In this document: positions 19,801 to 27,961 of the stretch, one piece after another
How the letters are laid out: each line of letters starts with the position of its first letter
Numbering within the stretch: the stretch's first letter is position 1
Assembly: GCF_003855155.1 (NCBI RefSeq)
Contig: NZ_CP034073.1
Coordinates: forward strand, 558,001 to 622,000
DNA length: 64,000 bases
Direction of reading: 5' to 3'
Source: Shewanella psychromarinicola
GTDB taxonomy: Bacteria > Pseudomonadota > Gammaproteobacteria > Enterobacterales > Shewanellaceae
Program-made: the position numbers and the translations under genes
Notes under the pieces: model-generated
What the model was told of the DNA's origin: nothing
Database searches by the model: none
Seen by the model: the letters and a program-made list of their open reading frames with translations, nothing else

Positions 19801-20664
19801 AGCAAATATTAAGCCGAACAAGTACGACAGACTGTCCACACCTTCGACATTGAAAGCGAGTATCAAAGTAAGACCAGAAATAACTACAGCAAGGGCATTG
19901 CGCAAAGTTGGAGAATAGCGACCAACTGCAAAAAGTATAAATCCGCCCAGATAGGGCGCTAGCACCAATGGATTCCATGGAGATTCAAATTCAGGTAACA
20001 CCACGTTACTCACATCTGACGATAATGACTCAACAAAATGCAGAAATGGCTCAGGGAATAGACTCATGAAGATGGTCAGGACTGTAAGACAAAAAATGGT
20101 AGATATTACCAGTCTGGCTTTCGGGACGGAGAAATCAAAGTTTAACTTATTATCTGATTCTGCCAGTTTTTCAAGGCAGACTCGCTGTATGACAATAAGA
20201 TAATATACCGATGCAATAATACTGGCTAATGTTCCCACTAAAGCCAGCAACCACTGCCCCTGTTCTACCGCGCCATAAAGAATCAAGAACTTACTAAATG
20301 AGCCTTTAAACGGAGAAAGCCCCATCACAGAAAAGAGTCCAAAACCAAATATCGTCGCTACTACCGGCATTCTATGTCCACTGCCAGCTAACTTACTAAG
20401 ACTCGATGATCCCGTCCTTTTAATAAGATACCAAGCCGACACATATACCAACATGCGCATCACTGACTGGAAGCAAAGGTGAAGCATTGCACCTGTTTCT
20501 GCTGCCTCATTTCCCAAACCGAAACCCAGCATCACATAACCAAGTTCCGCTAATGTTGAAAACAACAGCATCTTTTTGAGACAGTGGACATTTCTTAATG
20601 TCCACACCTCGCCAAGCAGCAGAAGCAGCGCTCCTCCCCAAGCTAGAATCGAATTATCAAGCAT
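16885..20664 (-). CDS. cooM: CO-induced hydrogenase giant membrane subunit CooM (antiporter-like)
   Basis: 1259 residues built from Mrp-antiporter/NuoL-M-N-like modules. About residues 1-215 look like the C-terminal half of one module (KKMLLFSTLAELGYVMLG). About 220-700 is a full module (HSWLPDAHPVAPSSISAPMS, then KRILAYSTLAQVGEI). About 700-1259 is another (PLRIDFQMHPPTAPTPVSGY, then KRLLIYSTVSQLGYVMLG). The key Lys and Glu of the ion path appear present. This two-and-a-half-module length matches CooM of R. rubrum. It likely couples H2 evolution to ion pumping. First gene of the operon, about 74 bases downstream of a CooA operator. Confidence 0.92.
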   Translation of the reverse strand: MLDNSILAWGGALLLLLGEVWTLRNVHCLKKMLLFSTLAELGYVMLGFGLGNEAAETGAMLHLCFQSVMRMLVYVSAWYLIKRTGSSSLSKLAGSGHRMPVVATIFGFGLFSVMGLSPFKGSFSKFLILYGAVEQGQWLLALVGTLASIIASVYYLIVIQRVCLEKLAESDNKLNFDFSVPKARLVISTIFCLTVLTIFMSLFPEPFLHFVESLSSDVSNVVLPEFESPWNPLVLAPYLGGFILFAVGRYSPTLRNALAVVISGLTLILAFNVEGVDSLSYLFGLIFAFICLIVVIYSLSYMRGDEQCNRYYFFLFLMTGSLLGVTSATDFGNFYLFWELMTWSSYFLVVHEQTNEALKAGKKYFLMCVSGAYIMHFGILVLHANLGSFEMDVIGEGINQLTPPIALTVLATFIIGLGVKAGLFPMHSWLPDAHPVAPSSISAPMSAILTKAGIYGLAKVLFVVFGTGALASLSSAIGGFSVGLIVSSLGGLTFIYGEVKALKEQNLKRILAYSTLAQVGEIVAILGIGSHLSTAGAMMHVMNHAIFKSLLFLAAGAVIFRMKSKMLVDLKGVGRKMPFTCCCFAIGILAIMGLPPFSGFFSKFLMVYAAVQTGNLILPIMILLGSIIGAIYYIRIIRVLFFEPYNGPDITEAPVSMRLATAILASLVVLGGLFPQLGMLLVQPVVELFASRGTIEQISIPDLTLNWSLSALIACGGSILVYFVGKSGSTRAGITSMIVMALALGAVLFEAERYDLLSFWFALLISGVGILNLLYSIGYMQHGHAQNRFFFFFVFMIGGLLGVTASNDLFNFFAFWEIMSSWTLYFVIIHEETQDSLNEGFKYFIFNFIGASCMFLGVVMLSVRSGSFDFSQIAEAAQLMPLPWLGTALVLILAGLLMKAAQLPLRIDFQMHPPTAPTPVSGYISAVLLKSGPYGVLKFFALMGGAAVFGKLGTSGELSNLMYAVAVIASITLLYAGAMAMIQTGIKRLLIYSTVSQLGYVMLGLALSSPLGIAGGLMHLVNHMFLKNILFLAAGCILVQLHVDSLDKLGGLGRKMPYTFGLFLFAGLSLSGVPPLNGFASKWLIYQAAFQSGHFLLGLSALMSSMFTLAAVLKFTHVAFLGQASDAAQKVKEAPFSMLFPMFILAGMSLLVGIFPGILLVPISEIMSSMGLGSIDVTWFGALPGPGSWHPITLTLMLVLLSVFGWLFYRLSNQQIVDIHLHSCGVTDIDSADAHVNASSLYEAPKKLIRTLLFSKKQA

Positions 20665-20737
20665 GTTATTCCCCGTTATATTTGTTTGATAGTGAATATA
20701 ATTCGGGACAAATTTAATTCAGATAGGGGGGAGGATC

Positions 20738-20753
20738 TGTCGCCTTGCTGACA
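20738..20753 (-). promoter_or_regulatory. CooA operator upstream of cooM
   Basis: TGTCG-N6-TGACA, matching the R. rubrum CooA site pattern TGTC(A/G)-N6-(C/T)GACA. On the minus strand a TAAATT element (20711-20716) would put the start site near 20703, with the operator centred about 42 bases upstream, as expected for class II activation. A further half site TGTCA lies at 20760-20764, with the same 11-base phasing. The rest of the 354-base divergent gap (20665-21017) is AT-rich and holds the leader of the nickel permease. Confidence 0.8.
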
Positions 20754-21017
20754 GTAGAGTGTCATTAAATTTCGTAGCATAGCTTTACATTAACAACTGG
20801 TGCGATAAAACAAGCTAATCTGCATTATTTTACTATCAAAATACTAATAAAAATTATATTCAACATATTGAATAAAAACAGAAATATAACATTTATCTCC
20901 ACAGGTTTTTTTAGGAGGGGAAGTTGATACAAGTAGTCTCAAAGAAATAAATATGAATTCGCAATTTCATGACATGACGCACTGTTAAGAAATTTATCAA
21001 ATTGGAGAACACAAAAT

Positions 21018-21728
21018 ATGACGTCGATTCTTTTACTCGGATTTTTATTAGGAATGCAGCATGCGCTGGAAGCGGATCACTTGGCAGCCGTATCTTCAAT
21101 TTCAGTCGGTGAAGCCTCTATTCGTAATGTTGTTACCCATGGCGCCATTTGGGGGATGGGGCATACCCTTACCCTTATGCTGTTTGCTGGAGGTGCGGTA
21201 CTACTTGGGCTTGAATTCAGCGAGTCGATGACTGGTTTATTAGAGTTTGGTGTTGGCATAATGTTAATCTATTTGGGTTTTTCTGTACTCAGAGGGGTAG
21301 TTAAGAATAAAGTCCACATCCATCTCCACAAGCATGACAATGAGCCACATCTTCATGCCCATTCTCATGCCCTAGATACCGGATCACATGACAGCAATAT
21401 GCACCGGCACTCCCACCCGCCAAGAATACCAATGCGAACCTTATTTATCGGTATGACTCATGGCTTGGCCGGATCATCTGCGTTAGTCATATTAGTGGCC
21501 TCAACAACCCCCTCGCCATTAATTGGCTTATGCTACGTGGTTCTATTTGGACTAGGCTCCATTTTAGGTATGGCCTCATTGTCAGCCTTGATTGCAGTAC
21601 CATTTTTAAAAACAGCCAACCAATTAAATACCAAGATCAGCACCGGTCTACGATGCTTAATCGGCCTAGGAACCTTAGTCTTGGGAAGCCAAATTATTTA
21701 TCACAATGGCTTGGTGCTTTTCGCTTAA
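21018..21728 (+). CDS. Nickel/cobalt permease (NiCoT/UreH-like)
   Basis: 236 residues with about six membrane helices. The signature HALEADH (residues 15-21) fits the HX4DH metal-entry motif of nickel/cobalt permeases, and a second histidine motif GMTHGLAGSSA is present. A histidine-rich loop (about 97-140, a dozen His) separates the two halves and may hold metal. A TTGGAGAA site precedes the ATG. Divergent from cooM and upstream of hypA-cooFS, it most likely imports Ni2+ for CooS and CooH. Nickel rather than cobalt is inferred from context. Confidence 0.82.
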   Translation: MTSILLLGFLLGMQHALEADHLAAVSSISVGEASIRNVVTHGAIWGMGHTLTLMLFAGGAVLLGLEFSESMTGLLEFGVGIMLIYLGFSVLRGVVKNKVHIHLHKHDNEPHLHAHSHALDTGSHDSNMHRHSHPPRIPMRTLFIGMTHGLAGSSALVILVASTTPSPLIGLCYVVLFGLGSILGMASLSALIAVPFLKTANQLNTKISTGLRCLIGLGTLVLGSQIIYHNGLVLFA

Positions 21729-22537
21729 TAATCAGGTACCAATATTTGGCTGGCATATGCTGGCAAAATACTTGCGTGATTAATCAAGATGGTCGTATTC
21801 GAACGCCTCAATTTTTCCCACCTTTGGCAGCCGGCAATCTCTGCGCTAGTCATAAGAAATAGAATATAAAGGAGTCTAGATACAACTCTGCCTTGTTAGG
21901 TTCACATCCAGCCTAATTTCCACAAATAGCCGATTACAGTACAGCGGCTTTGCCATCAAAGAGGCCAACGATTAATCTTAGCTGGCCACGACATGCTAGC
22001 GCTTAGAAAGGCCGACAGATGCAAGAACGCGCTAAAGTAATGGAATTGAACTACGGATATTTATCCATTCCCTAGGAGTTCCAGTAACAAACAATGAAAC
22101 AGAGCACTGAATACCCGCTAGGGTAATCATGAGTAATACTTATTATGGACCGGTTCTAATAACGGCCAATAATTACCATATCGAATGCTATCCGTTGTTG
22201 ATACCGCTAATAAGCACAAGTTATCGCCGCTCACTGTCATTAACAATATTGTCAGTGCCGTCATGAAAACACACTCATATATGGATGTGTTTAAGCTTGG
22301 GTGGGTTCGAACCGTGGAATATAAACTCACGTGACCATGCAGGATTTATAGCGGAGGTCGAGCTGGTGCTCGATGAGATGAGTTGCGAAGCAGTACCGTA
22401 CAAACAAGGGTTTTAATGGGGTATCTCCTTATAAATCAAGGCCTATTCAATGCAATAAAACTCCGACCCTTCATATATTGTTGTATTTAGCCAGAACTGA
22501 TACTTAAGTCTCAATTATGCATATTTTATCCTATTAG
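21729..22537 (+). other. Gene-poor spacer with decayed coding traces
   Basis: About 800 bases between the permease and the CooA-controlled promoter. No full gene is seen. A 49-codon frame at 22185-22334 (opening MLSVVDTANKHK) has no good ribosome site and no recognised relative. Another short frame runs near 22020-22075. Frames overlapping the permease end are shadows. The stretch may be a degraded gene or an old insertion scar. Confidence 0.4.
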
Positions 22538-22553
22538 TGTCATCTGGCCGACA
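22538..22553 (+). promoter_or_regulatory. CooA operator upstream of hypA-cooFSCTJ-hypB
   Basis: TGTCA-TCTGGC-CGACA fits the CooA consensus perfectly. A start site near 22588 would place it at about -42, with a weak -10 (CAAAAT) near 22575-22580. A third half site TGTCG at 22561-22565 again follows downstream, as an outward palindrome with the CGACA arm. The operator is 73 bases before the hypA start. Confidence 0.85.
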
Positions 22554-22626
22554 GATTTTATGTCGGTGCTACTGCAAAATTTTCATAAGCTAAAAAATAA
22601 TCAACTGTTCAACTATGGGCACTTAA

Positions 22627-22965
22627 ATGCATGAAGCAACAATTACCAGTGCACTGGTCAAGACTTTACTTGCTGAGGCCACACGCCATGGTGTGACTCA
22701 CGTAAAGCGTGTAACCGTTAAAATCGGCATGCTAAAAGCGGTAGAGCCACAGGCGCTAAGTTTTTGTTTCAACATGTTTGCCGAAGGCACAATTGCAGAA
22801 AATGCTGAATTGGTGATTGAACATCTTCCACCCATTGCGCGATGCAGGGGATGCCAAGTGCAGTTTAAGGTACCGAAGTTTAAATTTCGTTGTCCTGACT
22901 GTGATGATACAAATCTTGAGATCATTCAGGGTGAAGAGCTATTTATTGATAGTTTTGAAATATAG
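22627..22965 (+). CDS. hypA: Nickel insertion protein HypA
   Basis: 112 residues; delivers Ni to [NiFe] hydrogenase precursors together with HypB. The N-terminal Met-His2-Glu3 nickel site is present, and the zinc site is formed by Cys73, Cys76, Cys89 and Cys92. It is the first gene after the CooA operator and is followed 22 bases later by cooF, so its expression should be CO-dependent. Confidence 0.92.
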   Translation: MHEATITSALVKTLLAEATRHGVTHVKRVTVKIGMLKAVEPQALSFCFNMFAEGTIAENAELVIEHLPPIARCRGCQVQFKVPKFKFRCPDCDDTNLEIIQGEELFIDSFEI

Positions 22966-22987
22966 AAAAAACTAAAAGGCCGACGTT

Positions 22988-23566
22988 ATGAAAGAGCTGG
23001 AGAATGTAATTATCTATGCTGACGCTCAGAAGTGTATCGGGTGTCATAGCTGTGAGCTCGCCTGCGCAGTGGCACATGGGGGCAAAGGTGGGCTTATAGG
23101 GGCTGTAATCAACAAACAACCCCTGCATCCGCGAATAAAAGTGGTGGAAGCCGATGGTGTGATCATGCCAATGCAGTGCAGGCAATGTGAAAATGCACCA
23201 TGTGCCATGGTGTGCCCTACAGGAGCTTGTCGCCAAGAAAATGGGCAGGTGATGATAGTCGAAAGCAACTGTGTTGGTTGCAAGCTATGTGTCATGGTTT
23301 GTCCATTTGGAGCCATAACAGTAAGAAGAGATAGTTTTAAAGATGATGGCTCTTCTACCAACCAGGGAGTGGCGCTTAAATGTGATCTTTGTACCTCTTG
23401 GTGTGCTGAGAATAACAAAAAAGATACGGCATGCGTGGAAGCCTGCCCAACTAAGGCTATCAGCCTGATCAAGATGCATGAATATAGAACGGCACTGTTA
23501 AAGGCTAGGGCTAAAGAGCTAGCTCAATCGCATAAACATATGAATATGACACTGAGGAAACTGTGA
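22988..23566 (+). CDS. cooF: CO dehydrogenase electron-transfer protein CooF
   Basis: 192 residues, ferredoxin-like with four [4Fe-4S] cysteine groups: Cys16-19-22-26, Cys64-67-72-76, Cys95-98-101-105, and Cys132-135 with Cys139/149/153. It takes electrons from the CooS D-cluster and links CooS to the membrane hydrogenase. The stop overlaps the cooS start (TGATG), which implies translational coupling. Confidence 0.93.
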   Translation: MKELENVIIYADAQKCIGCHSCELACAVAHGGKGGLIGAVINKQPLHPRIKVVEADGVIMPMQCRQCENAPCAMVCPTGACRQENGQVMIVESNCVGCKLCVMVCPFGAITVRRDSFKDDGSSTNQGVALKCDLCTSWCAENNKKDTACVEACPTKAISLIKMHEYRTALLKARAKELAQSHKHMNMTLRKL

Positions 23567-25476
23567 TGAATAATAGAATTAAAACAAGTGATCCAGCAGT
23601 AATAGCCCTATGCTCTGTGGCTGAAAGTGAGGGGATTGCTACAGTATTTGATCGCTATCAGGCACAGCAACCTCAGTGTGGGTTTGGGTCTTTGGGCTTG
23701 TGCTGCCGAATATGTTGGAAAGGCCCCTGCCGAGTAGATCCCTTTGGTGATGGTCCCCAAGCTGGTATCTGTGGTGCCGATAAACATACGATCGTAGCGC
23801 GTAATGTCACTCGTATGATGGCCGCAGGTGCCGCCGCCCACTCAGAACATGGCCGTCATATTGCCTTAGCTCTGCAGAAAATTGGTAAGGGACTTTTGCC
23901 TGCTTACCGGATACGTGATGAAGCTAAACTTTATCGTATTGCTACGTTGCTTAATATTGATACTCAAAACAAAGAAATGCTTGAAGTAGCATACGATGTA
24001 GCAACAAAGACACTAGAAGACTATCAGAATCAAGACCATCATAAAGGGTGTCATTGGATAAGTGCGACTCTGCCTAAGAAACGGGTTGAACTTCTGAGTC
24101 ATCTTGGGGTGCTACCGCATAATATCGATGCCACCGTATCGCAGATCATGGCAAGAACACACATAGGTTGTGATGCCGAACCCAAGAATGTGTTCCTAGG
24201 CGGTATTCGCGGCGCCTTAGCAGACTTTAATGGTATGTCTCTGGCAACAGAGTTGTCAGATGTGATGTTTGGCACTCCAAGTCCGGTGGTTACTGAAGCC
24301 AATATCGGTGTTATAGATAAAAATGCTGTCAATATCGCTGTCAATGGTCATAACCCCATGCTCAGTGAAGTCATCTGCGATATGGCCAGAGAAATGAATG
24401 ATATTGCTAAAGGGGTTGGGGCTCCAAAGGGGATAAATATTGTTGGTATTTGTTGTACCGGTAATGAAGTGATGATGCGCCATGGTGTGCCTTTAGCGAC
24501 CAACTATCTTTCTCAAGAAATGGCTATATTGACTGGCGCGTTAGATGCAATGGTGGTTGATGTGCAGTGCATTATGCCATCTTTACCTCAGATAGGAAAT
24601 TGCTTCCATACAGAAGTCATTACGACCATGGATGAAAATAAGATGCAGGGTGCACGTCATATTAGCTTCCATGAAGAAAATGCAGTGGAAACTGCACGGG
24701 AAATCATTCAGTGCGCAATAAATGCCTATACACGCCGGGATCCAAAGAGGGTCAACATCCCCAATATTAAACAAACTGCTGTGGTGGGGTTCAGTAGCGA
24801 AGCCGTAATGGCTGCTCTTTCTAAGATCGATGCAGATGATCCGCTAAAACCTTTGGTTGATAACATTGTTAATGGAAATATTCAGGGCGTGGCTTTATTT
24901 GCTGGCTGCAACAGTACCCAAACAGTACAAGATGAAAGTTATCAGGTCATCGCTAAAACGCTTGCTGCAAATAACGTTTTGATGCTTGCAACGGGTTGTG
25001 GTGCTGGAGCATTTGCCAAACATGGGCTGATGAATCAACAGGCAACGGAGCAGTATGCAGGTGACTCACTCAAGGCCGTATTAACTGCAATTGGTCAGGC
25101 CGCGGGGCTCGGAGGTCCCTTACCACTAGTGCTACATATGGGATCTTGTGTTGATAATAGCCGAGCGGTGAGTCTGGCGACGGCATTGGCTAACAGATTA
25201 GGTGTTGATTTGTGTGATCTACCTTTAGTGGCATCAGCACCTGAGGCGATGTCCGAAAAAGCAATTGCGATTGCTTCATGGGGCGTTGCCATCGGCTTAC
25301 CTACTCATCTTGGCACTATGCCTCAGGTGACAGGTTCTGATGTGATTACCGATCTAATGCAGGAAGGCGCTAAAGATCTATTTGATGGTTACTTTATTGT
25401 CGAGACTGATCCTAAAATTGCCGGTAATAAACTGGTGGATGTCATTAAACAAAAACGCCAAAAATTAGGTATTTAA
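23566..25476 (+). CDS. cooS: Anaerobic Ni-Fe carbon monoxide dehydrogenase CooS
   Basis: Oxidises CO with water to CO2, two protons and two electrons. With the ATG at 23566 the protein has 636 residues. Metal ligands line up with the structurally known enzymes: D-cluster Cys38 and Cys46; B-cluster Cys47, 50, 55, 69; C-cluster His262, Cys297, Cys335, Cys448, Cys478, Cys528. The acid-base residues His92 (AAHSEHG) and Lys565 (MSEKAIAI) are also in place. No ligand is missing, so activity is expected. A GTG at 23563 is a possible alternative start. Confidence 0.96.
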   Translation: MNNRIKTSDPAVIALCSVAESEGIATVFDRYQAQQPQCGFGSLGLCCRICWKGPCRVDPFGDGPQAGICGADKHTIVARNVTRMMAAGAAAHSEHGRHIALALQKIGKGLLPAYRIRDEAKLYRIATLLNIDTQNKEMLEVAYDVATKTLEDYQNQDHHKGCHWISATLPKKRVELLSHLGVLPHNIDATVSQIMARTHIGCDAEPKNVFLGGIRGALADFNGMSLATELSDVMFGTPSPVVTEANIGVIDKNAVNIAVNGHNPMLSEVICDMAREMNDIAKGVGAPKGINIVGICCTGNEVMMRHGVPLATNYLSQEMAILTGALDAMVVDVQCIMPSLPQIGNCFHTEVITTMDENKMQGARHISFHEENAVETAREIIQCAINAYTRRDPKRVNIPNIKQTAVVGFSSEAVMAALSKIDADDPLKPLVDNIVNGNIQGVALFAGCNSTQTVQDESYQVIAKTLAANNVLMLATGCGAGAFAKHGLMNQQATEQYAGDSLKAVLTAIGQAAGLGGPLPLVLHMGSCVDNSRAVSLATALANRLGVDLCDLPLVASAPEAMSEKAIAIASWGVAIGLPTHLGTMPQVTGSDVITDLMQEGAKDLFDGYFIVETDPKIAGNKLVDVIKQKRQKLGI

Positions 25477-25486
25477 CTAAAAACAT

Positions 25487-25516
25487 CCCCGGTGAGTCTT
25501 CATATGTCCACCGGGG
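25487..25516 (+). promoter_or_regulatory. Intercistronic hairpin between cooS and cooC
   Basis: An 8-bp GC-rich stem (CCCCGGTG/CACCGGGG) with a 14-base loop in the 57-base gap, with no T run after it. It is likely an mRNA-processing or stabilising element that keeps cooFS message above cooCTJ, or a partial attenuator. Position and stem are directly seen; role is inferred. Confidence 0.55.
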
Positions 25517-25533
25517 CTGATTAAGAGGTCAAT

Positions 25534-26307
25534 ATGAAAATAGCTATTACTGGTAAAGGGGGCGTCGGAAAAACGACTATTGCAGGATTATTAGCACGCT
25601 CATTTGCTTTGCAAGGACGAAGAGTATTGGCGATTGATGCCGATCCCGATGCAAACCTTGCGTCTGCAATAGGTATTCCGGCTCAAAAGTTAGCGGGTTT
25701 ACAGCCTTTTTCTAAAATGAAAAACCTTGCCAAACAACGAACGGGAGCAGATCAGAATAATGGCGGTCTATTTGTGCTCAACCCCAGAGTCGATGATTTA
25801 CCTGATAGACACTGCGTAGAGCATGCTGGCGTCCGCCTGCTGATGATGGGAACGGTAGAGCATGGTGGGTCTGGATGTGTTTGTCCTGAACATACATTAC
25901 TGCGGAGTCTGATGAAACATCTCTTATTGGATAGAGACGATGTATTGATCATGGATATGGAAGCCGGAATAGAACATTTGGGCAGAGCAACCGCAGAGGC
26001 AGTTGATGTACTCATTGTTGTCGTTGAACCCGGAAGCCGCAGTCTGCAAACTTCAATTCAGATAGAACAATTGGCAGGTGAAATTGGTATAACCAAAATT
26101 GTATACATTGCCAGTAAAGTAGCAGACGAGGCTGATTTAACTTATCTGCAACAGTCACTTCAGAATAAAACCTTGTTGGGGCATCTGTCTGTAAGTGAGG
26201 CAATAAGAGAAGCGGATAAAAAGGGATCTTGTGCTTTTGATATGCAAGGCGAATTCAAAACTCAAATTTCTAATATTGTGACTGCACTCGGTGCTTTTTC
26301 TCGATAA
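25534..26307 (+). CDS. cooC: CO dehydrogenase nickel-insertion ATPase CooC
   Basis: 257 residues, MinD/ParA-type ATPase. A deviant Walker A GKGGVGKTT sits at residues 7-15 and a Cys-Val-Cys metal motif at Cys115/Cys117, which binds Ni or Zn at the dimer interface in characterised CooC. It matures the C-cluster of CooS. An AAGAGGTC site precedes the ATG. Immediately downstream of cooS. Confidence 0.94.
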   Translation: MKIAITGKGGVGKTTIAGLLARSFALQGRRVLAIDADPDANLASAIGIPAQKLAGLQPFSKMKNLAKQRTGADQNNGGLFVLNPRVDDLPDRHCVEHAGVRLLMMGTVEHGGSGCVCPEHTLLRSLMKHLLLDRDDVLIMDMEAGIEHLGRATAEAVDVLIVVVEPGSRSLQTSIQIEQLAGEIGITKIVYIASKVADEADLTYLQQSLQNKTLLGHLSVSEAIREADKKGSCAFDMQGEFKTQISNIVTALGAFSR

Positions 26308-26354
26308 TTCCTTAATTAATATATCCACAATGCATGAAAACCTGGAGATAGGCC

Positions 26355-26570
26355 ATGTGTAATATCACAGTTAAATTAATGTCCAACGATACTGAAGAGT
26401 TAATCAAAGACGTCACTCAGATCGAATTTTGCACTTCAGACATATTAGTAAGCACTTTTTTTGAACAGGACAGGGCCTTGTCAGGCTATAAACCTGTATT
26501 AATAGATTTTCTTCAAGGGCTCGTGGTTCTCGAACGGCAAACTAGTCCAGGTCAATTAGGAATAATATGA
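26355..26570 (+). CDS. cooT: Nickel-binding protein CooT
   Basis: 71 residues starting Met-Cys-Asn-Ile. The conserved Cys2 is the nickel ligand of the CooT dimer. The size, the N-terminal MC motif and the place between cooC and cooJ fit CooT, with a slightly longer C-terminus. GGAG lies 9 bases before the ATG. Overlaps cooJ by 4 bases. Confidence 0.8.
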   Translation: MCNITVKLMSNDTEELIKDVTQIEFCTSDILVSTFFEQDRALSGYKPVLIDFLQGLVVLERQTSPGQLGII

Positions 26571-26860
26571 TGAAAGACGATGTAAATATGCAAAAAACCG
26601 AAGCTGAAAAAATTGCAATCGGTCAAACAATAGCAGAGCGATTAAAAGTGCTATTACCCCACTGGAATCATCATAACGATGAACATATTACCCAGCTTAA
26701 TAACTGGCGAGAAAAGATGATTGAAGAGGAGCTTAACGAACTTGCGGAGACAATTGAGAGCGCAGTATTTCATATGAAGTGCAGTGGAGAATTTTTGTCA
26801 AAAGCTTTAAATAGTCTTAATTCAGAACCAGAGAATAGCGTTCAAACTCACCATTCCTGA
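26567..26860 (+). CDS. cooJ: CooJ-like nickel chaperone, short form
   Basis: 97 residues, mostly helical. It contains HWNHHNDEH (residues 32-40), an exact match to the HWxxHxxxH nickel-binding motif of CooJ. The long histidine-rich C-terminal tail of R. rubrum CooJ is absent; only Thr-His-His-Ser ends the protein. So it keeps the core site at the dimer interface but not the Ni-storage tail. Position after cooT supports the call. The ATGATG start overlaps the cooT stop. Confidence 0.75.
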   Translation: MMKDDVNMQKTEAEKIAIGQTIAERLKVLLPHWNHHNDEHITQLNNWREKMIEEELNELAETIESAVFHMKCSGEFLSKALNSLNSEPENSVQTHHS

Positions 26861-26892
26861 ATATAATATTGCTAAGAGTAACGGAGTTAAAT

Positions 26893-27687
26893 ATGTGTAA
26901 TACGTGTAACTGCAATATAACCGACGGTAACCGTCACCTTCTACAAGAAGGTGCAGAGTATGCTAACTGTAGTGATGGAAGCAGATCGATTGAAGTAATA
27001 AAAAATTTATTGCATGAGAATGATCACCAGGCTGAGCATAACAGAGGTTTTTTTAATGACCGTAACATCTTGGTTATCAATCTAATGTCGTCCCCAGGCA
27101 GTGGCAAAACACGCCTTTTAGAGGCGAGTATTGGTGCATTAAAAGAACGCGGTGTTGGTGTTGCAGTTATCGAGGGCGATCTGGAAACGGAGAATGATGC
27201 TGACAGGATCCGTAAGCATGGGGTGCCCGTTATTCAGATCACTACCGGCATGGCTTGCCACCTAGATGCACATATGATTGACAAGGCAATCATAGAGCTT
27301 GATTTAGAAAAGGTCGATATTCTGTTTATTGAAAACGTGGGCAATCTGGTTTGTCCTGCAAGTTTCGATCTTGGCCAACATCTGAACGTTGTGCTTTTAT
27401 CTGTAACAGAAGGAGATGACAAACCCTCTAAATATCCGGTAATGTTTCGAGAAGCCGATACAGTGTTACTGACCAAAGCCGATCTATTACCTCATTTTGA
27501 TGACTTTTCAGTAGACAATGCAAAAAGGGCTGTGTATGAATTGTCGGATAGAACCGATATCTTAACCTTGTCCGCCAAAAGTGGGACTGGAATGAATGAG
27601 TGGTTAACTTGGCTACAAGCATCCCTATTTCGGTGCCGCAACAATGAACTTGCTTCGCAGTTCATTGGCTCCCAAGATACTGCCTAG
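26893..27687 (+). CDS. hypB: Hydrogenase nickel-incorporation GTPase HypB
   Basis: 264 residues. The N-terminal MCNTCNCN gives the CxxCxC high-affinity Ni site. The P-loop SSPGSGKT lies around residues 66-73, the G-domain metal residues are Cys122-His123, and NLVCPASFDLG follows. Partner of HypA. There is no long histidine stretch. I chose ATG 26893 because of ACGGAG before it and the family start. Last gene of the cooFS operon; no clear terminator follows. HypCDEF are not in the window. Confidence 0.93.
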   Translation: MCNTCNCNITDGNRHLLQEGAEYANCSDGSRSIEVIKNLLHENDHQAEHNRGFFNDRNILVINLMSSPGSGKTRLLEASIGALKERGVGVAVIEGDLETENDADRIRKHGVPVIQITTGMACHLDAHMIDKAIIELDLEKVDILFIENVGNLVCPASFDLGQHLNVVLLSVTEGDDKPSKYPVMFREADTVLLTKADLLPHFDDFSVDNAKRAVYELSDRTDILTLSAKSGTGMNEWLTWLQASLFRCRNNELASQFIGSQDTA

Positions 27688-27961
27688 CCTAAATGAATCA
27701 ATTTAACCTTTAGAGTGGACTGTGAAAAATGTGTATTTAGTGTTTAATATTCAGTTAGTCATTCTGGATTATTAATACTGAGTCTGGAGGCAAACTAAGC
27801 CTTGCCTATACTAAGGCGCCAGTGTAATGGCAGAGTTATTTCCCCACTCTTTTGTAAGTCAATCAGCTACAACTTGGCGCCAATAATTAGATACACTTAT
27901 ACCATTGGCAATAGTTTGTAACTCACAAATGGGCATAAATGAGTTTGCCTGTTTAACTGAA
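27688..27961 (+). other. Gene-free stretch after hypB
   Basis: A 274-base stretch with no supported reading frame and no clear intrinsic terminator. It leads directly into the right inverted repeat. Confidence 0.5.

Noticed and set aside
16885..20664. CooM as a fusion of complex I or Mrp subunits caused by a missing stop
   Set aside because: The long multi-module form is the known state of CooM in CO-induced hydrogenases.
21530..21862. 110-codon frame overlapping the permease 3' end
   Set aside because: Its first 200 bases are a shadow of the permease gene and the rest has no recognised similarity.
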